A program made the position numbers and the translations under genes. Shown piece by piece: positions 24,266 through 32,395 of a stretch of 37,725 nucleotides of DNA. Position 1 is the first letter of the stretch; every line of letters starts with the position of its first letter. The notes below the pieces were generated by a model. That model did not search any database, had not been told where the DNA came from, and was given only the letters and a program-made list of their open reading frames with translations. The stretch covers positions 1-37,725 of the forward strand of contig JAAELP010000151.1 of NCBI GenBank assembly GCA_024226535.1, written 5' to 3'. Source of the stretch: Planctomycetota bacterium (lineage in GTDB: Bacteria > Planctomycetota > Phycisphaerae > Phycisphaerales > SM1A02).

Positions 24266-25339
24266 ATGGCTCACCATCCTGTCATGGCGCGCGTGGCGCC
24301 AGCGCTGCTGGCGCTCCTGGTTTCGACCGCGGCCGCGTTCGCGGCACCGCAGTCGATCACCGGTCTGACATCGGCCAACTCGTTGTCGCCGGACGAGGTT
24401 CGGAGAATCGAATCGTACGTCGAAGACCTGCTCGATCGCCTGCGCGACGCGGCGGACGATCCGGCCGAGGTGCGTGACATCCGCCGGGATTTCATCTCGC
24501 CGGTGGCCCGCGGCTCCACGAGCGGCATCTTCCTCGACAAGTACAGCCGGGCGTCGCTCGACGGCCTGGAGGGAATCGTCTCCAGCGGTAACCCGCACAC
24601 GTCCGCGAACGCGTTGATCGTCATGTCCAATCTCGGGACCGAGCGCGCGCTGGACACCCTCCTGCGTCACGTGTCGGTCCGAGACGAGGACCAGCGATTC
24701 AATCGCCTCACGGCGGCGCGCGGGTGCGAGCAGCTCTTCCGCAACCGGCACTTCCAGGACGCGATGCCGAAGAAGATCACGACCGCCGCGCGGCGGCTCG
24801 CCGCCGCCGCGAAGGTCGAGACCGATCCGCTGACGCTCCGCCACCTCGGCCTCGCGATCTTCGCCGCCGGGCAGATGGAGAAACTCCAGGCGGCCCCGCG
24901 ACAGCAGATCCAGGGGTACCTCATCGAGGTGCTGGAGAGCGTGGGTGAGCGGGCGGCGGCCGCGTCCGCCACCGAGGATCCGATCGGCATGCTCGCGGCG
25001 GTCTACCCGGTGCTGCACGGCCTCCGCAATGCCTACCTCGAGACCGACTCGCAGACCCTCCAGAAGAAGCTGGGACGTCAGCTCGGTCCGTGTCTGCGGG
25101 CGCTGCTCGAGGTTGCGACCGCACACTGGGCGATGGCCCAGCAGCAGCCGCGTCACGACGGGCAACCCGGCAACACGATCAACCTCTGCGAGCGGTTCCT
25201 CACGGTCATCGATCGGTTCGTCCGGAGCGCCGACCCGCCGGAGACCGACATGAAGCACCACTGGGACATGGGCGACGAGACCCGCTACAAGGCGGATCTC
25301 GACCTCTGGGACGACATCCTCAACAACGCGCCGTATTGA
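24266..25339 (+). CDS. Secreted helical-repeat protein, unknown function
   Basis: ATG 24266 is the likely start (357 residues; GGAG 12-15 bases upstream). ATG 24284 is the alternative, and the frame is open further upstream without family-like sequence. The signal peptide is MARVAPALLALLVSTAAAFA. The mature part is almost entirely helical. It contains HEAT-like units around HTSANALIVMSNLGTERALD and RLTAARGCEQLFRNRHFQDA, and a Trp/Met-rich C-terminus (MKHHWDMGDETRYKADLDLW). I do not recognise a family. The 295-bp upstream gap, shared divergently with the TPR gene, is the only obvious promoter region for both. Confidence 0.75.
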   Translation: MAHHPVMARVAPALLALLVSTAAAFAAPQSITGLTSANSLSPDEVRRIESYVEDLLDRLRDAADDPAEVRDIRRDFISPVARGSTSGIFLDKYSRASLDGLEGIVSSGNPHTSANALIVMSNLGTERALDTLLRHVSVRDEDQRFNRLTAARGCEQLFRNRHFQDAMPKKITTAARRLAAAAKVETDPLTLRHLGLAIFAAGQMEKLQAAPRQQIQGYLIEVLESVGERAAAASATEDPIGMLAAVYPVLHGLRNAYLETDSQTLQKKLGRQLGPCLRALLEVATAHWAMAQQQPRHDGQPGNTINLCERFLTVIDRFVRSADPPETDMKHHWDMGDETRYKADLDLWDDILNNAPY

Positions 25340-25385
25340 CCGGTGGACCCCTTCCGCGACGGTCGGTTGGGTAGACTGACCCGCG

Positions 25386-27569
25386 ATGAAGCTCCTCGCG
25401 CCGCTCGCGCTCATTGCCGCCGCCCTGGTGGCCGTCGTCTGGCTCGACGACACGCCGACGGAAGCGGACCTCGTCTTCGTCAACCAGAACGAGGTGTTCA
25501 CGCTCGATCCGCAGCGGATGAGTTATGTGCAGGACCTGCGTCTCGCGCACCTGCTCTACGAGGGTCTCGTCCGCTGGAACAACTTCGACTTCTCGATCGT
25601 GCCCGCGGTCGCGGTCGCGCTGCCGTCGGTTTCCGAGGACGGTCGAACGTACACCTTCACCCTGCGCCCCGACGCGCGGTGGTCCGATGGGCAGCCGGTC
25701 ACGGCGCACGACTTCATCCACTCGTGGATGCGGGCCGTGCTGCCGGACACCGCGGCCGACTACTCCAACCTGTTCTTCGTGATCGACGGGGCCGAGGCGT
25801 TCTTCGAGTGGCGCGTGCTCCAGACCCGCGGCTTCGTGGCCAATCCCTGGAGCGACGACGAGGCGCCCGACCCGGAGTCGGTGCGGGCGCTGATCACGCG
25901 GCTGCGCGGGCTCACCGACGCCACGGAGACGCTCCCGGCGACGATCGCCGATCGGCTCGCCGCCGCCGCTGACCCGGAGCGGGTCCGCGCCGAACTGGCC
26001 GTTCTGGAGACATCGCTGCGCGAAGAGGCGTGGGGCAATCTCGAAGCCGATCTCGCCGAGGTCGACGCGTGCCGCGCGTGGGTCGGCGTTCTCGAACTGG
26101 TGCGCGCCGACGAGGCGAGGTGGATGTGGGAGCAGGCCGAGCGACGCTTCGCCGAGACGGTCGGGCTCCGCGCCGACGGCGACCACGTCCTGGAAGTACG
26201 TCTCCGGCGGCCCACCCCGTACTTCCTCGACCTGCTCTGCTTCGGCGTGTTCTTCCCCGTCCACCGACCGACGGTGGAGGGGTGGCCCGAGGGCACCGTG
26301 CCCGCCGACGGCTGGCACCACGCCGAGCCGCCCCCGTTCGCCGATCGCCGCTGGGTGCGTCTCACGCCGGAGACCGGCAAGCTGGAGCAGAAGCACGGGT
26401 GGGCGCGCCCCGACCACCACGTCGGCAACGGCACCCATCGCCTGCGCCAGTGGCGCTACAAACGTGATCTGCGCCTGGAGCGCAGCGAGACCTTCCACAC
26501 CCCCGAGCAGATCCGGACCGACTCGATCCTCGCCCTCACGATCGAGGATACGAACACCGCGGTGCTCGCGTTCGAGTCGGGACGCATCGACTGGCTGGCC
26601 GACGTCAGCGCCGAGTACGAGTCGGACATGCTCCACGAGCTGGAGGCGTACGAGGAGCGGTTCGCCCACCGCATCGCCGTCGCGAAGGACGACGGCCTGA
26701 CCACCGACGAGATCCTCGCTTCGCTGCCGCCGCCGGGACCGCACGAGCGTCGCAACATCCGCGCGTTCCCGACGTTCGGGACCGAGTTCTTCAGCTACAA
26801 CTGCCGGCCGACGCTCGCCGGCGGCGCGCCGAATCCGTTCTCGGATGCACGCGTGCGCCGCGCGTTCTCGGCCGCGATCGACAAGCAGATGATCGTGGAC
26901 CTCGTGACGCGTCTGCACGAACCGGTCGCGACGACGCTCATTCCGCGTGACTCGATCGACGGCTATCCCAGCCCCGAGGGGCTCGAGCACAATGCGGACC
27001 GGGCGCGGCGCTTGCTCGCGGAAGCGGAATGGACGGACTCCGACGGCGACGGTCTCGTGGACCGCGGCGGCGTGCCGTTCCCCACCGTGGATCTGCTCTA
27101 CACGACGAACGTGCCGCGCTACAAGTGGATCTCGTTGAACCTCCAGGCGCAGTGGGAGCGCGAACTGGGCGTGCGCGTCGAGCTGCGCCCGGCCGAGACG
27201 AAGTTCTACCGGGAGGATCTCAAGCGCGGGCGGTTCATGATCGCGCGCGGCCGGTGGTACGGCGACTACGGAGACCCGACGACGTTCCTCGACATCTGCC
27301 GGTCGACCGACGGCAACAACGATCGCAAGTACCGAAGCGACGTCGTGGACGGCCTGCTCGACGAAGCGGCCGTGATCCGCGATCGCGACACGCGCATGCG
27401 CAAGCTCGCGGAATGCGAGGAGGTGCTCTTCGGACCCGACGGCGACCACCCGATGATCGTGCTCTGCCAGCTCATGCAGGTGTACATGTACGAGCCGGGG
27501 CGTGTCCGCGGCCTGAGCACGCACCCGCGGCTCACGCAATTCCTCTGGCAGATGCAGGTGCAGGACTGA
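25386..27569 (+). CDS. Peptide ABC transporter substrate-binding protein (SBP family 5) with large insert
   Basis: This 727-residue protein starts at ATG 25386. The N-terminal helix LLAPLALIAAALVAVVWL has no lipobox Cys, so it may be an uncleaved anchor. Family-5 features: FTLDPQRMSYVQDLRLAHLL, FTLRPDARWSDGQPVTAHDF, NGTHRLRQWRYKRDLRLERS, FFSYNCRPTLAGG, SDARVRRAFSAAIDKQMIVD, ARRLLAEAEWTDSDGDGLVD, and the C-terminal ARGRWYGDYGDPTTFLDICR. It should bind oligopeptides in the periplasm. At 727 residues it is about 150 longer than typical OppA. Much of the excess is a helical segment at about 140-265. The stop overlaps the ATG of the permease gene by one base. Confidence 0.9.
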   Translation: MKLLAPLALIAAALVAVVWLDDTPTEADLVFVNQNEVFTLDPQRMSYVQDLRLAHLLYEGLVRWNNFDFSIVPAVAVALPSVSEDGRTYTFTLRPDARWSDGQPVTAHDFIHSWMRAVLPDTAADYSNLFFVIDGAEAFFEWRVLQTRGFVANPWSDDEAPDPESVRALITRLRGLTDATETLPATIADRLAAAADPERVRAELAVLETSLREEAWGNLEADLAEVDACRAWVGVLELVRADEARWMWEQAERRFAETVGLRADGDHVLEVRLRRPTPYFLDLLCFGVFFPVHRPTVEGWPEGTVPADGWHHAEPPPFADRRWVRLTPETGKLEQKHGWARPDHHVGNGTHRLRQWRYKRDLRLERSETFHTPEQIRTDSILALTIEDTNTAVLAFESGRIDWLADVSAEYESDMLHELEAYEERFAHRIAVAKDDGLTTDEILASLPPPGPHERRNIRAFPTFGTEFFSYNCRPTLAGGAPNPFSDARVRRAFSAAIDKQMIVDLVTRLHEPVATTLIPRDSIDGYPSPEGLEHNADRARRLLAEAEWTDSDGDGLVDRGGVPFPTVDLLYTTNVPRYKWISLNLQAQWERELGVRVELRPAETKFYREDLKRGRFMIARGRWYGDYGDPTTFLDICRSTDGNNDRKYRSDVVDGLLDEAAVIRDRDTRMRKLAECEEVLFGPDGDHPMIVLCQLMQVYMYEPGRVRGLSTHPRLTQFLWQMQVQD

Positions 27570-28522
27570 TGGCCGGCCTGATCGTCCGACGGCTGGCTCA
27601 GCTCCCGCTCATCCTGCTCGTGGTGTACACGATCGCCTTCACGCTGGCGTGGCTCGTCCCCGGCAATCCGCTGGAGAACCCGGAGGGGCGCCGCCCGTCC
27701 GACGAGGTCATGCAGGCGATGCTCGAGCAGTACCGGCTCGACAGCTACTGGGGCTTCTACTGGGACTACCTCGGCAAGGCGACGAGCGCAAGCTGGGCGT
27801 TCGGCGACCACGACCGGCCCTTCGACCTGGGCCCGAGCCTGAAACACGAGAACTGGACGGTGAACGAGATCCTCGCCGCGGGCCTGCCCGTGTCCATCTC
27901 GCTCGGGCTCACGGCGATGCTGGTGGCGTGCGTGATCGGGCTCACCGCCGGCGTCATCGGCGCGGTGCGCCCGGGGTCGCTCGCGGACCTCGCGACGCTG
28001 CTCGTCGCGCTGGTGGGGATCAGCCTGCCGACGTTCGTCATCGGGACCGTTCTGCTCGTCGTCTTCTCCGTGCAGATGAAGATCTTCCCCGTCGGCGGCT
28101 GGGGCGGGTTCTCGCACCTCGTGCTGCCGGCGATCACGCTCTCGCTGCCGTTCGCCGCGTACATCGCCCGCCTCACGCGGTTCGGGATGATCGAGCAACT
28201 CGAGGAGGACTACGTCCGCACCGCGCGCGCCAAGGGCCTCCCGGAATACAAGGTCGTGCTCAAGCACGCCCTGAAGAACGCGTTCCTTCCGGTGCTCAGC
28301 TATCTCGGACCCGCCGCCGCGATCGCGTTGACGGGGTCGTTCGTCGTCGAGAAGGTGTTCGCCGTGCCGGGGATCGGCACGCACTTCGTGGACGCGGTGC
28401 TGAGCAAGGACCTCACGCTGATCATGGGTGTCGTGCTCACGTACGCGACGATGCTCATCATCTTCAACCTCGTCGTGGACGTGATGTACCGATGGGTCGA
28501 CCCGCGTATCTCGCTGGGCTGA
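27569..28522 (+). CDS. oppB: Peptide ABC transporter permease, OppB type
   Basis: This 317-residue protein starts at ATG 27569, overlapping the oppA stop (TGATG). N-terminal MAGLIVRRLAQLPLILLVVY and TIAFTLAWLVPGNPL are typical of OppB/DppB. The EAA loop is DYVRTARAKGLPEYKVVLKH. GSFVVEKVFAVPGIGTHFVD and TYATMLIIFNLVVDVMYRWV DPRI are canonical C-terminal OppB features. About six transmembrane helices are visible. It would form half of the peptide channel. The partner permease OppC and the ATPases OppD and OppF should follow, but the next gene is modA, whose start lies inside this gene. Either the partners are encoded elsewhere or the importer is incomplete. Confidence 0.92.
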   Translation: MAGLIVRRLAQLPLILLVVYTIAFTLAWLVPGNPLENPEGRRPSDEVMQAMLEQYRLDSYWGFYWDYLGKATSASWAFGDHDRPFDLGPSLKHENWTVNEILAAGLPVSISLGLTAMLVACVIGLTAGVIGAVRPGSLADLATLLVALVGISLPTFVIGTVLLVVFSVQMKIFPVGGWGGFSHLVLPAITLSLPFAAYIARLTRFGMIEQLEEDYVRTARAKGLPEYKVVLKHALKNAFLPVLSYLGPAAAIALTGSFVVEKVFAVPGIGTHFVDAVLSKDLTLIMGVVLTYATMLIIFNLVVDVMYRWVDPRISLG

Positions 28523-29235
28523 TCGGGCTCCTGCTGCTCGGCGCCTGTTCGGGCGGGAGCGAGGAACCGGAGGTGCGCGTGTTCGCCGCCGCGAGCACCG
28601 CGGGCGCGCTCGACGAGGCCGCGCGGCGATTCGAGGAGGCGACCGGCGTGCGCGTGACGTGCAGCTACGCGGGCTCGGGCACGCTCGCGCGGCAGATCGA
28701 ACAGGGCGCGTCGGCGGACGTGTTCCTCTCGGCGCACCGGATGTGGGTGGATCACCTCGAGGCGCGAGGGCTGCTGCGGTCGAGGCGGCCGTTCCTGAGG
28801 AACCGGATCGTCATCGTTCGGCGCGCGGATGAGCAACCGGTGCCGGGCACGTCGGCGCTCGAGGGCCGCATCGCGCTGGGCGACCCCCAGTACGTGCCCG
28901 CCGGGACCTACGCGCAACAGGCGCTGCGCACGACCGGCACCTGGGACGTTCTGCGCGGCCGGCTCGTCACGACGCCGAACGTGCGCGCTGCCCTTCGTCT
29001 CGTCGAGATCGGCGAAACCGACTCGGGAATCGTGTACGCCACCGACGCCCACGCCAACGACGCCGTGCGTGTCGCGCACCTGATCCCGGAGACGGATCAC
29101 GATCCGATCGAGTACCCGGTGGCCGTCTGCGCGGGAGCGGGCGACGACGCGGCCGCGTTCGTGGCGTTCCTGCGGACACCGGAGGTACTGACCGTGTTCG
29201 AGGAACACGGGTTCACCGCCGCGCGCGAAAGGTGA
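28492..29235 (+). CDS. modA: Molybdate ABC transporter substrate-binding protein
   Basis: ATG 28492 gives 247 residues and overlaps the end of oppB by 31 bp in another frame. The start is supported by a short lipoprotein signal MGRPAYLAGLIGLLLLGAC (lipobox LGAC, Cys19). ModA features: VRVFAAASTAGALDEAARRF, SYAGSGTLARQIEQGASADV, FLSAHRMWVDHL, NRIVIVRRADE, RIALGDPQYVPAGTYAQQAL, and DSGIVYATDAHAND with YPVAV near the end. It captures molybdate or tungstate outside the membrane and delivers it to ModBC. modB and modC follow on the same strand, separated by a 204-bp gap filled with repeats. The overlap with oppB is unusual and suggests a join between two operons. Confidence 0.93.
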   Translation: MGRPAYLAGLIGLLLLGACSGGSEEPEVRVFAAASTAGALDEAARRFEEATGVRVTCSYAGSGTLARQIEQGASADVFLSAHRMWVDHLEARGLLRSRRPFLRNRIVIVRRADEQPVPGTSALEGRIALGDPQYVPAGTYAQQALRTTGTWDVLRGRLVTTPNVRAALRLVEIGETDSGIVYATDAHANDAVRVAHLIPETDHDPIEYPVAVCAGAGDDAAAFVAFLRTPEVLTVFEEHGFTAARER

Positions 29236-29249
29236 TCCGGCCCTCGCCT

Positions 29250-29395
29250 GCCTCGCTGCTCGATTTTCCCACCTCTCCCCGCCGCGGGGAGAGGTCGGCG
29301 AGCGAAGCGAGCCGGGTGAGGGGCGAGCGTGCAAGGACGCCCGCCCTCACCTGCCTCGCTACGCGAGGCTGTCCTCTCCCGGGGGGAGAGGGGTT
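29250..29395. repeat. REP-like palindromic repeats between modA and modB
   Basis: Three hairpins follow each other: CCTCTCCCC-gccgc-GGGGAGAGG (29272-29294), GCCTCGC-TAC-GCGAGGC (29353-29369), and CCTCTCCC...GGGAGAGG (29373-29391). The segment CCCTC(G/A)CCTGCCTCGCT occurs twice (29251 and 29345). GGGGAGAGG with GGGTGAGGGG nearby is a dispersed intergenic repeat that I recall from several GC-rich bacterial phyla. It interrupts an operon without obviously ending it. Confidence 0.8.
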
Positions 29396-29439
29396 CCCTC
29401 CCATGGGCGTCCGTCTCTCAGCCGGTATTCTCTCCGTTC

Positions 29440-30138
29440 GTGCTCGCCTTCCTCACCGACTCCGAATGGACCGCCGTACGCCTGTCCGCGGAGGTGGCGT
29501 TGTGGGCCGTCGTGGTGAGCGTCGTGCCCGGCGTGCTCTGCGCCTGGGTGCTCGCCCGGGGGCGGTTCCGCGGCAAGGCGCTGCTCGACGCCGTGATCCA
29601 CCTGCCGCTGGTGCTTCCGCCGGTGGTGACCGGCTACGCGCTGCTGCTGGTCCTGGGACGACGCGGGGTGGTGGGACGATGGCTCGATGAGACGCTGGGC
29701 ATCGAGATTGCGTTCACGCGGACGGCCGCGGTGATCGCGGCGGCGGTGATCGGCTTTCCCCTGCTCGTCCGCGCGTCTCGGCTCGGCATCGAGCTGGTCG
29801 ATCGGGGCCTCGAGGACGCGGCGCGCACGCTCGGGGCCGGAACCTGGCGGCGCCTGCTCACGATCACCGTGCCCCTGGCCCTGCCCGGCATCCTGACCGG
29901 CGTCGTGCTCACGTTCGCGCGCGGGCTCGGTGAGTTCGGCGCGACGATCACGTTCGCCGGCAACGTCGCCGGCGAGACCCGCACGCTTCCGCTGGCCGTC
30001 TACACGTTCACGCAGGTCCCCGGCGGCGACGCGCCGGCGATGCGTCTCGTCGTCATCTCGATCGTGCTGTCCCTGACGGCGCTGCTCATGTCGGAAGTGC
30101 TCGCGCGGCGCGTCTCCGCGCGGCTGGGAAGACGGTGA
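29440..30138 (+). CDS. modB: Molybdate ABC transporter permease
   Basis: GTG 29440 gives 232 residues starting at LAFLTDSEWTAVRLSAEVAL, the position where ModB proteins normally begin. Upstream in-frame sequence lies in the repeat region and is not family-like. Five to six transmembrane helices are visible, with LLDAVIHLPLVLPPVVTGYA, the EAA loop EDAARTLGAGTWRRLLTITV-PLALPG, and LTFARGLGEFGATITFAGN, all typical of ModB. The protein forms the homodimeric channel for molybdate. Its stop codon overlaps the modC start (GTGATG), so translation is coupled. No good ribosome-binding site precedes GTG 29440. Confidence 0.92.
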   Translation: MLAFLTDSEWTAVRLSAEVALWAVVVSVVPGVLCAWVLARGRFRGKALLDAVIHLPLVLPPVVTGYALLLVLGRRGVVGRWLDETLGIEIAFTRTAAVIAAAVIGFPLLVRASRLGIELVDRGLEDAARTLGAGTWRRLLTITVPLALPGILTGVVLTFARGLGEFGATITFAGNVAGETRTLPLAVYTFTQVPGGDAPAMRLVVISIVLSLTALLMSEVLARRVSARLGRR

Positions 30139-31232
30139 TGCTCGACGTTGACGTCCGCCATACCGCCGCAGGCCTCGACCTGCACTACGCGTTCCGAACC
30201 GACGCGGTCGTCACCGGCGTCTTCGGCGCGTCCGGGGCGGGAAAGACGTCGCTGCTGCACCTCGTCGCCGGCCTCCTGAGGCCGACGGGCGGACGCATCG
30301 CCCTCGACGACACCGTGCTCTTCGACCCCGCCGCGGGCGTTGACGTTCCGGTGCACCGGCGCCGGGTCGGCATGGTGTTCCAGGACGATCGGCTCTTTCC
30401 CCACCGAACGGTGCTGGCCAACCTCCGCTACGGGATGCGGCGCGGTGACGACGGCTCGCCGACGCTCGAGGAGATCGTCGACCTGCTCGGCCTGCGCGAC
30501 CTGGTCGAACGCCGCCCGCGGACGCTCTCCGGCGGCGAACGCCAGCGGGTGGCGATCGGGCGGGCGTTGCTGGCGCGGCCGCGGGTTCTGCTGCTGGACG
30601 AGCCGGTCTCGTCGCTCGACCTTGCCAGACGCGGGCGCTTCCTCGCCCTGATCGCCCGGATCCGGGATCGCTTCCCGATCCCCATGCTCTACGTGAGCCA
30701 CGACCTTACGGAGATCCTCTCCCTGACCGATCGCCTGCTGCTCGTGGATGAAGGACGCATCGCCGGTCACGGCGCGTTGCACGAGATCGTCCGCGACACG
30801 CCGGCGTGGGAACGGCTGCGCGAGCTGGGTCCGGTCAACGTGCTGCGGCTGCGGCTGCTCGTGCACGACGAGCGGGCGGGGATGTCGCGCTTCCGCCTGA
30901 TCGGCTCCGCGGACGCGCCCGACACCGAACTCGTCGGCCCAATCACCACGCTGCCCAAGAACGCGAGCGTGCTCGCGGCGGTCCGGCCCGAGGACATCGC
31001 CCTCGCCCTCGCGCCGGTTGAGGGGATCTCGATCCGGAACCAGGTTCGGGGGCTCGTCACGCGGGTCTCGACGCACGCCGACCGCTCCCTGGCGGAGGTC
31101 GACATCGGCGCCCCCGTTCTCGTGGAGGTCAGCCACCAGACGGTGCGCGAGATGGCGCTGGAGCCGGGACGCCCGGTGCGGTGCCTCATCAAGAGCAACG
31201 CCCTGCGATACCTGGGCTCGGAGCCCGATTGA
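30138..31232 (+). CDS. modC: Molybdate ABC transporter ATP-binding protein
   Basis: ATG 30138 shares one base with the modB stop; GTG 30135 is an alternative. The protein has 364 residues. ATPase features in order: Walker A GASGAGKTS, Q-loop GMVFQDDRLFPHRTV, ABC signature LSGGERQRVAIGRALL, Walker B VLLLDEPVSSLD and H-loop YVSHDLTEI. The C-terminal part (about 285-360) is a MOP/TOBE domain that binds oxyanions (SIRNQVRGLVTRVSTHADRS, LIKSNALRYLG). It powers import and senses molybdate. It ends the transport run; a strong hairpin follows 20 bp later. The reference order modA-modB-modC is kept. Confidence 0.95.
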   Translation: MLDVDVRHTAAGLDLHYAFRTDAVVTGVFGASGAGKTSLLHLVAGLLRPTGGRIALDDTVLFDPAAGVDVPVHRRRVGMVFQDDRLFPHRTVLANLRYGMRRGDDGSPTLEEIVDLLGLRDLVERRPRTLSGGERQRVAIGRALLARPRVLLLDEPVSSLDLARRGRFLALIARIRDRFPIPMLYVSHDLTEILSLTDRLLLVDEGRIAGHGALHEIVRDTPAWERLRELGPVNVLRLRLLVHDERAGMSRFRLIGSADAPDTELVGPITTLPKNASVLAAVRPEDIALALAPVEGISIRNQVRGLVTRVSTHADRSLAEVDIGAPVLVEVSHQTVREMALEPGRPVRCLIKSNALRYLGSEPD

Positions 31233-31251
31233 GAGTTGTGGAAATGAAAAA

Positions 31252-31283
31252 GGCTCGGGAGAGGACGAGCCTCTCACCGAGCC
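31252..31283 (-). terminator. Strong 13-bp hairpin; T tract only on the minus strand
   Basis: GGCTCGG-GAGAGG (31252-31264) pairs with CCTCTC-a-CCGAGCC (31270-31283) around a 5-nt loop. On the minus strand it is followed by TTTTT, the form of an intrinsic terminator, although no minus-strand gene lies immediately to the right. On the plus strand it follows modC with no T tract. It may still end the modC transcript, or act on an antisense transcript. Confidence 0.5.
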
Positions 31284-31296
31284 CTTCCGGGGGCAA

Positions 31297-31398
31297 ATGA
31301 ATCCGTCCCAAGTATACCTGTACGAGATCCGGGAACATTCCGGAAAAGCGTCGGTTTTGCGCGACCCCCCGATCCACAAACGGCGATCGGATACATAA
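31297..31398 (+). CDS. Possible 33-residue ORF resembling sigma-70 region 1.2 start; remnant or small protein
   Basis: ATG 31297 is preceded by GGGGG at close spacing and runs to TAA 31398: MNPSQVYLYEIREHSGKASV, then 13 more residues ending RRSDT. NPSQVYLYEIRE resembles the (D)PxQxYLxEI start of region 1.2 in primary sigma factors, but nothing after it matches. It could be a decayed sigma-factor fragment, a leader peptide or chance. Composition is less GC-rich than its neighbours. It lies between the hairpin after modC and the deoC promoter region. Confidence 0.2.
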   Translation: MNPSQVYLYEIREHSGKASVLRDPPIHKRRSDT

Positions 31399-31453
31399 CT
31401 CTCGTGCTGCAAGAAGGTTACCGCCGCCCCATGGGCATCGGTACACTGGGGTC

Positions 31454-32374
31454 GTGACCCACACCGTCGATGCCGTGATGCTCGAGCAGCGGGCCGCCTC
31501 GTTCACCCGGCGGTCCGTCAAGACCGAGGCGAAACGCCGCGGCCTGCGGCTGGCCGTCTCGATGCTCGATCTCACCACCCTGGAGGGGTGCGACTCGCCG
31601 GAGAAGGTGCGGGCGTTGTGCCGACGCGCGATCGAGCCGTACGGCGGACCGCTCGACGAACCGTTGCCACCGGTGGCGGCGGTGTGCGTCTACCCCGCGC
31701 TGGTCCCCGTCGCGTGCGCGGCGGTGGCGGGCTCGACGGTGAAGGTGGCCTCCGTCGCCTCCGCGTTTCCCTCCGGCCAGTACCCGATCGAGGTGCGCGT
31801 CGACGACGTGCACGCAGCGGTCGAGGCCGGCGCCGACGAGATCGACATGGTGATCAACCGCGGCGCGTTCCTCTCGGGGCGCTTCGAGGAGGTCGCCGAC
31901 GAGATCCGCCGGATCAAGGCCGCGTGCGGCGCGGCGCATCTCAAGATCATCCTGGAGACGGGCGAGCTTGGCTCGTACGACGCCATCCGCCACGCGAGCG
32001 ACCTCGCGATCGAGGCCGCGACCTCCGTGCCCGGCGCCGAGCCGCTGCGCGACGGCGAGGTCTTCGTGAAGACGTCCACGGGCAAGATCTCCCCGGCGGC
32101 GACGATGGCATCCACGCTCGTGCTCCTCGAGTCCGTGCGCGATCACTTCCTCGCCACGGGCGTGCGCCTCGGCGTCAAGCCCGCCGGCGGCATCCGCAAG
32201 TCCAAGCAGGCGCTGCACTACCTCGTGATGGTCAAGGAGACGCTCGGCGACGCGTGGCTCACGCCCGACCTCTTCCGCTTCGGCGCCTCCAGCCTGCTCG
32301 ACGACCTGCTGCGCCAGGTCATCTTCCACACGACGGGTCGGTACCCGGCGTTCCACGACTTCGCCGGGGCGTAG
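31454..32374 (+). CDS. deoC: Deoxyribose-phosphate aldolase
   Basis: GTG 31454 gives 306 residues; ATG 31478 would remove eight. Class I aldolase features: LRLAVSMLDLTTLEGCDSPE, AAVCVYPALVPVA, VKVASVASAFPSGQYPIEVR, EIDMVINRGAFLSGRFEEV, LKIILETGELG, the Schiff-base Lys in VFVKTSTGK, and GVRLGVKPAGGIRKSKQALH with the second active-site Lys. It cleaves 2-deoxyribose-5-phosphate into glyceraldehyde-3-phosphate and acetaldehyde. It is about 50-90 residues longer than E. coli DeoC, mainly at the N-terminus, like the actinobacterial long form. It leads an operon with two aldehyde-dehydrogenase-like genes, 21 bp and then 2 bp apart, which should dispose of the acetaldehyde. Confidence 0.95.
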   Translation: MTHTVDAVMLEQRAASFTRRSVKTEAKRRGLRLAVSMLDLTTLEGCDSPEKVRALCRRAIEPYGGPLDEPLPPVAAVCVYPALVPVACAAVAGSTVKVASVASAFPSGQYPIEVRVDDVHAAVEAGADEIDMVINRGAFLSGRFEEVADEIRRIKAACGAAHLKIILETGELGSYDAIRHASDLAIEAATSVPGAEPLRDGEVFVKTSTGKISPAATMASTLVLLESVRDHFLATGVRLGVKPAGGIRKSKQALHYLVMVKETLGDAWLTPDLFRFGASSLLDDLLRQVIFHTTGRYPAFHDFAGA

Positions 32375-32395
32375 GATCACCGACCGGAGCCCGCC

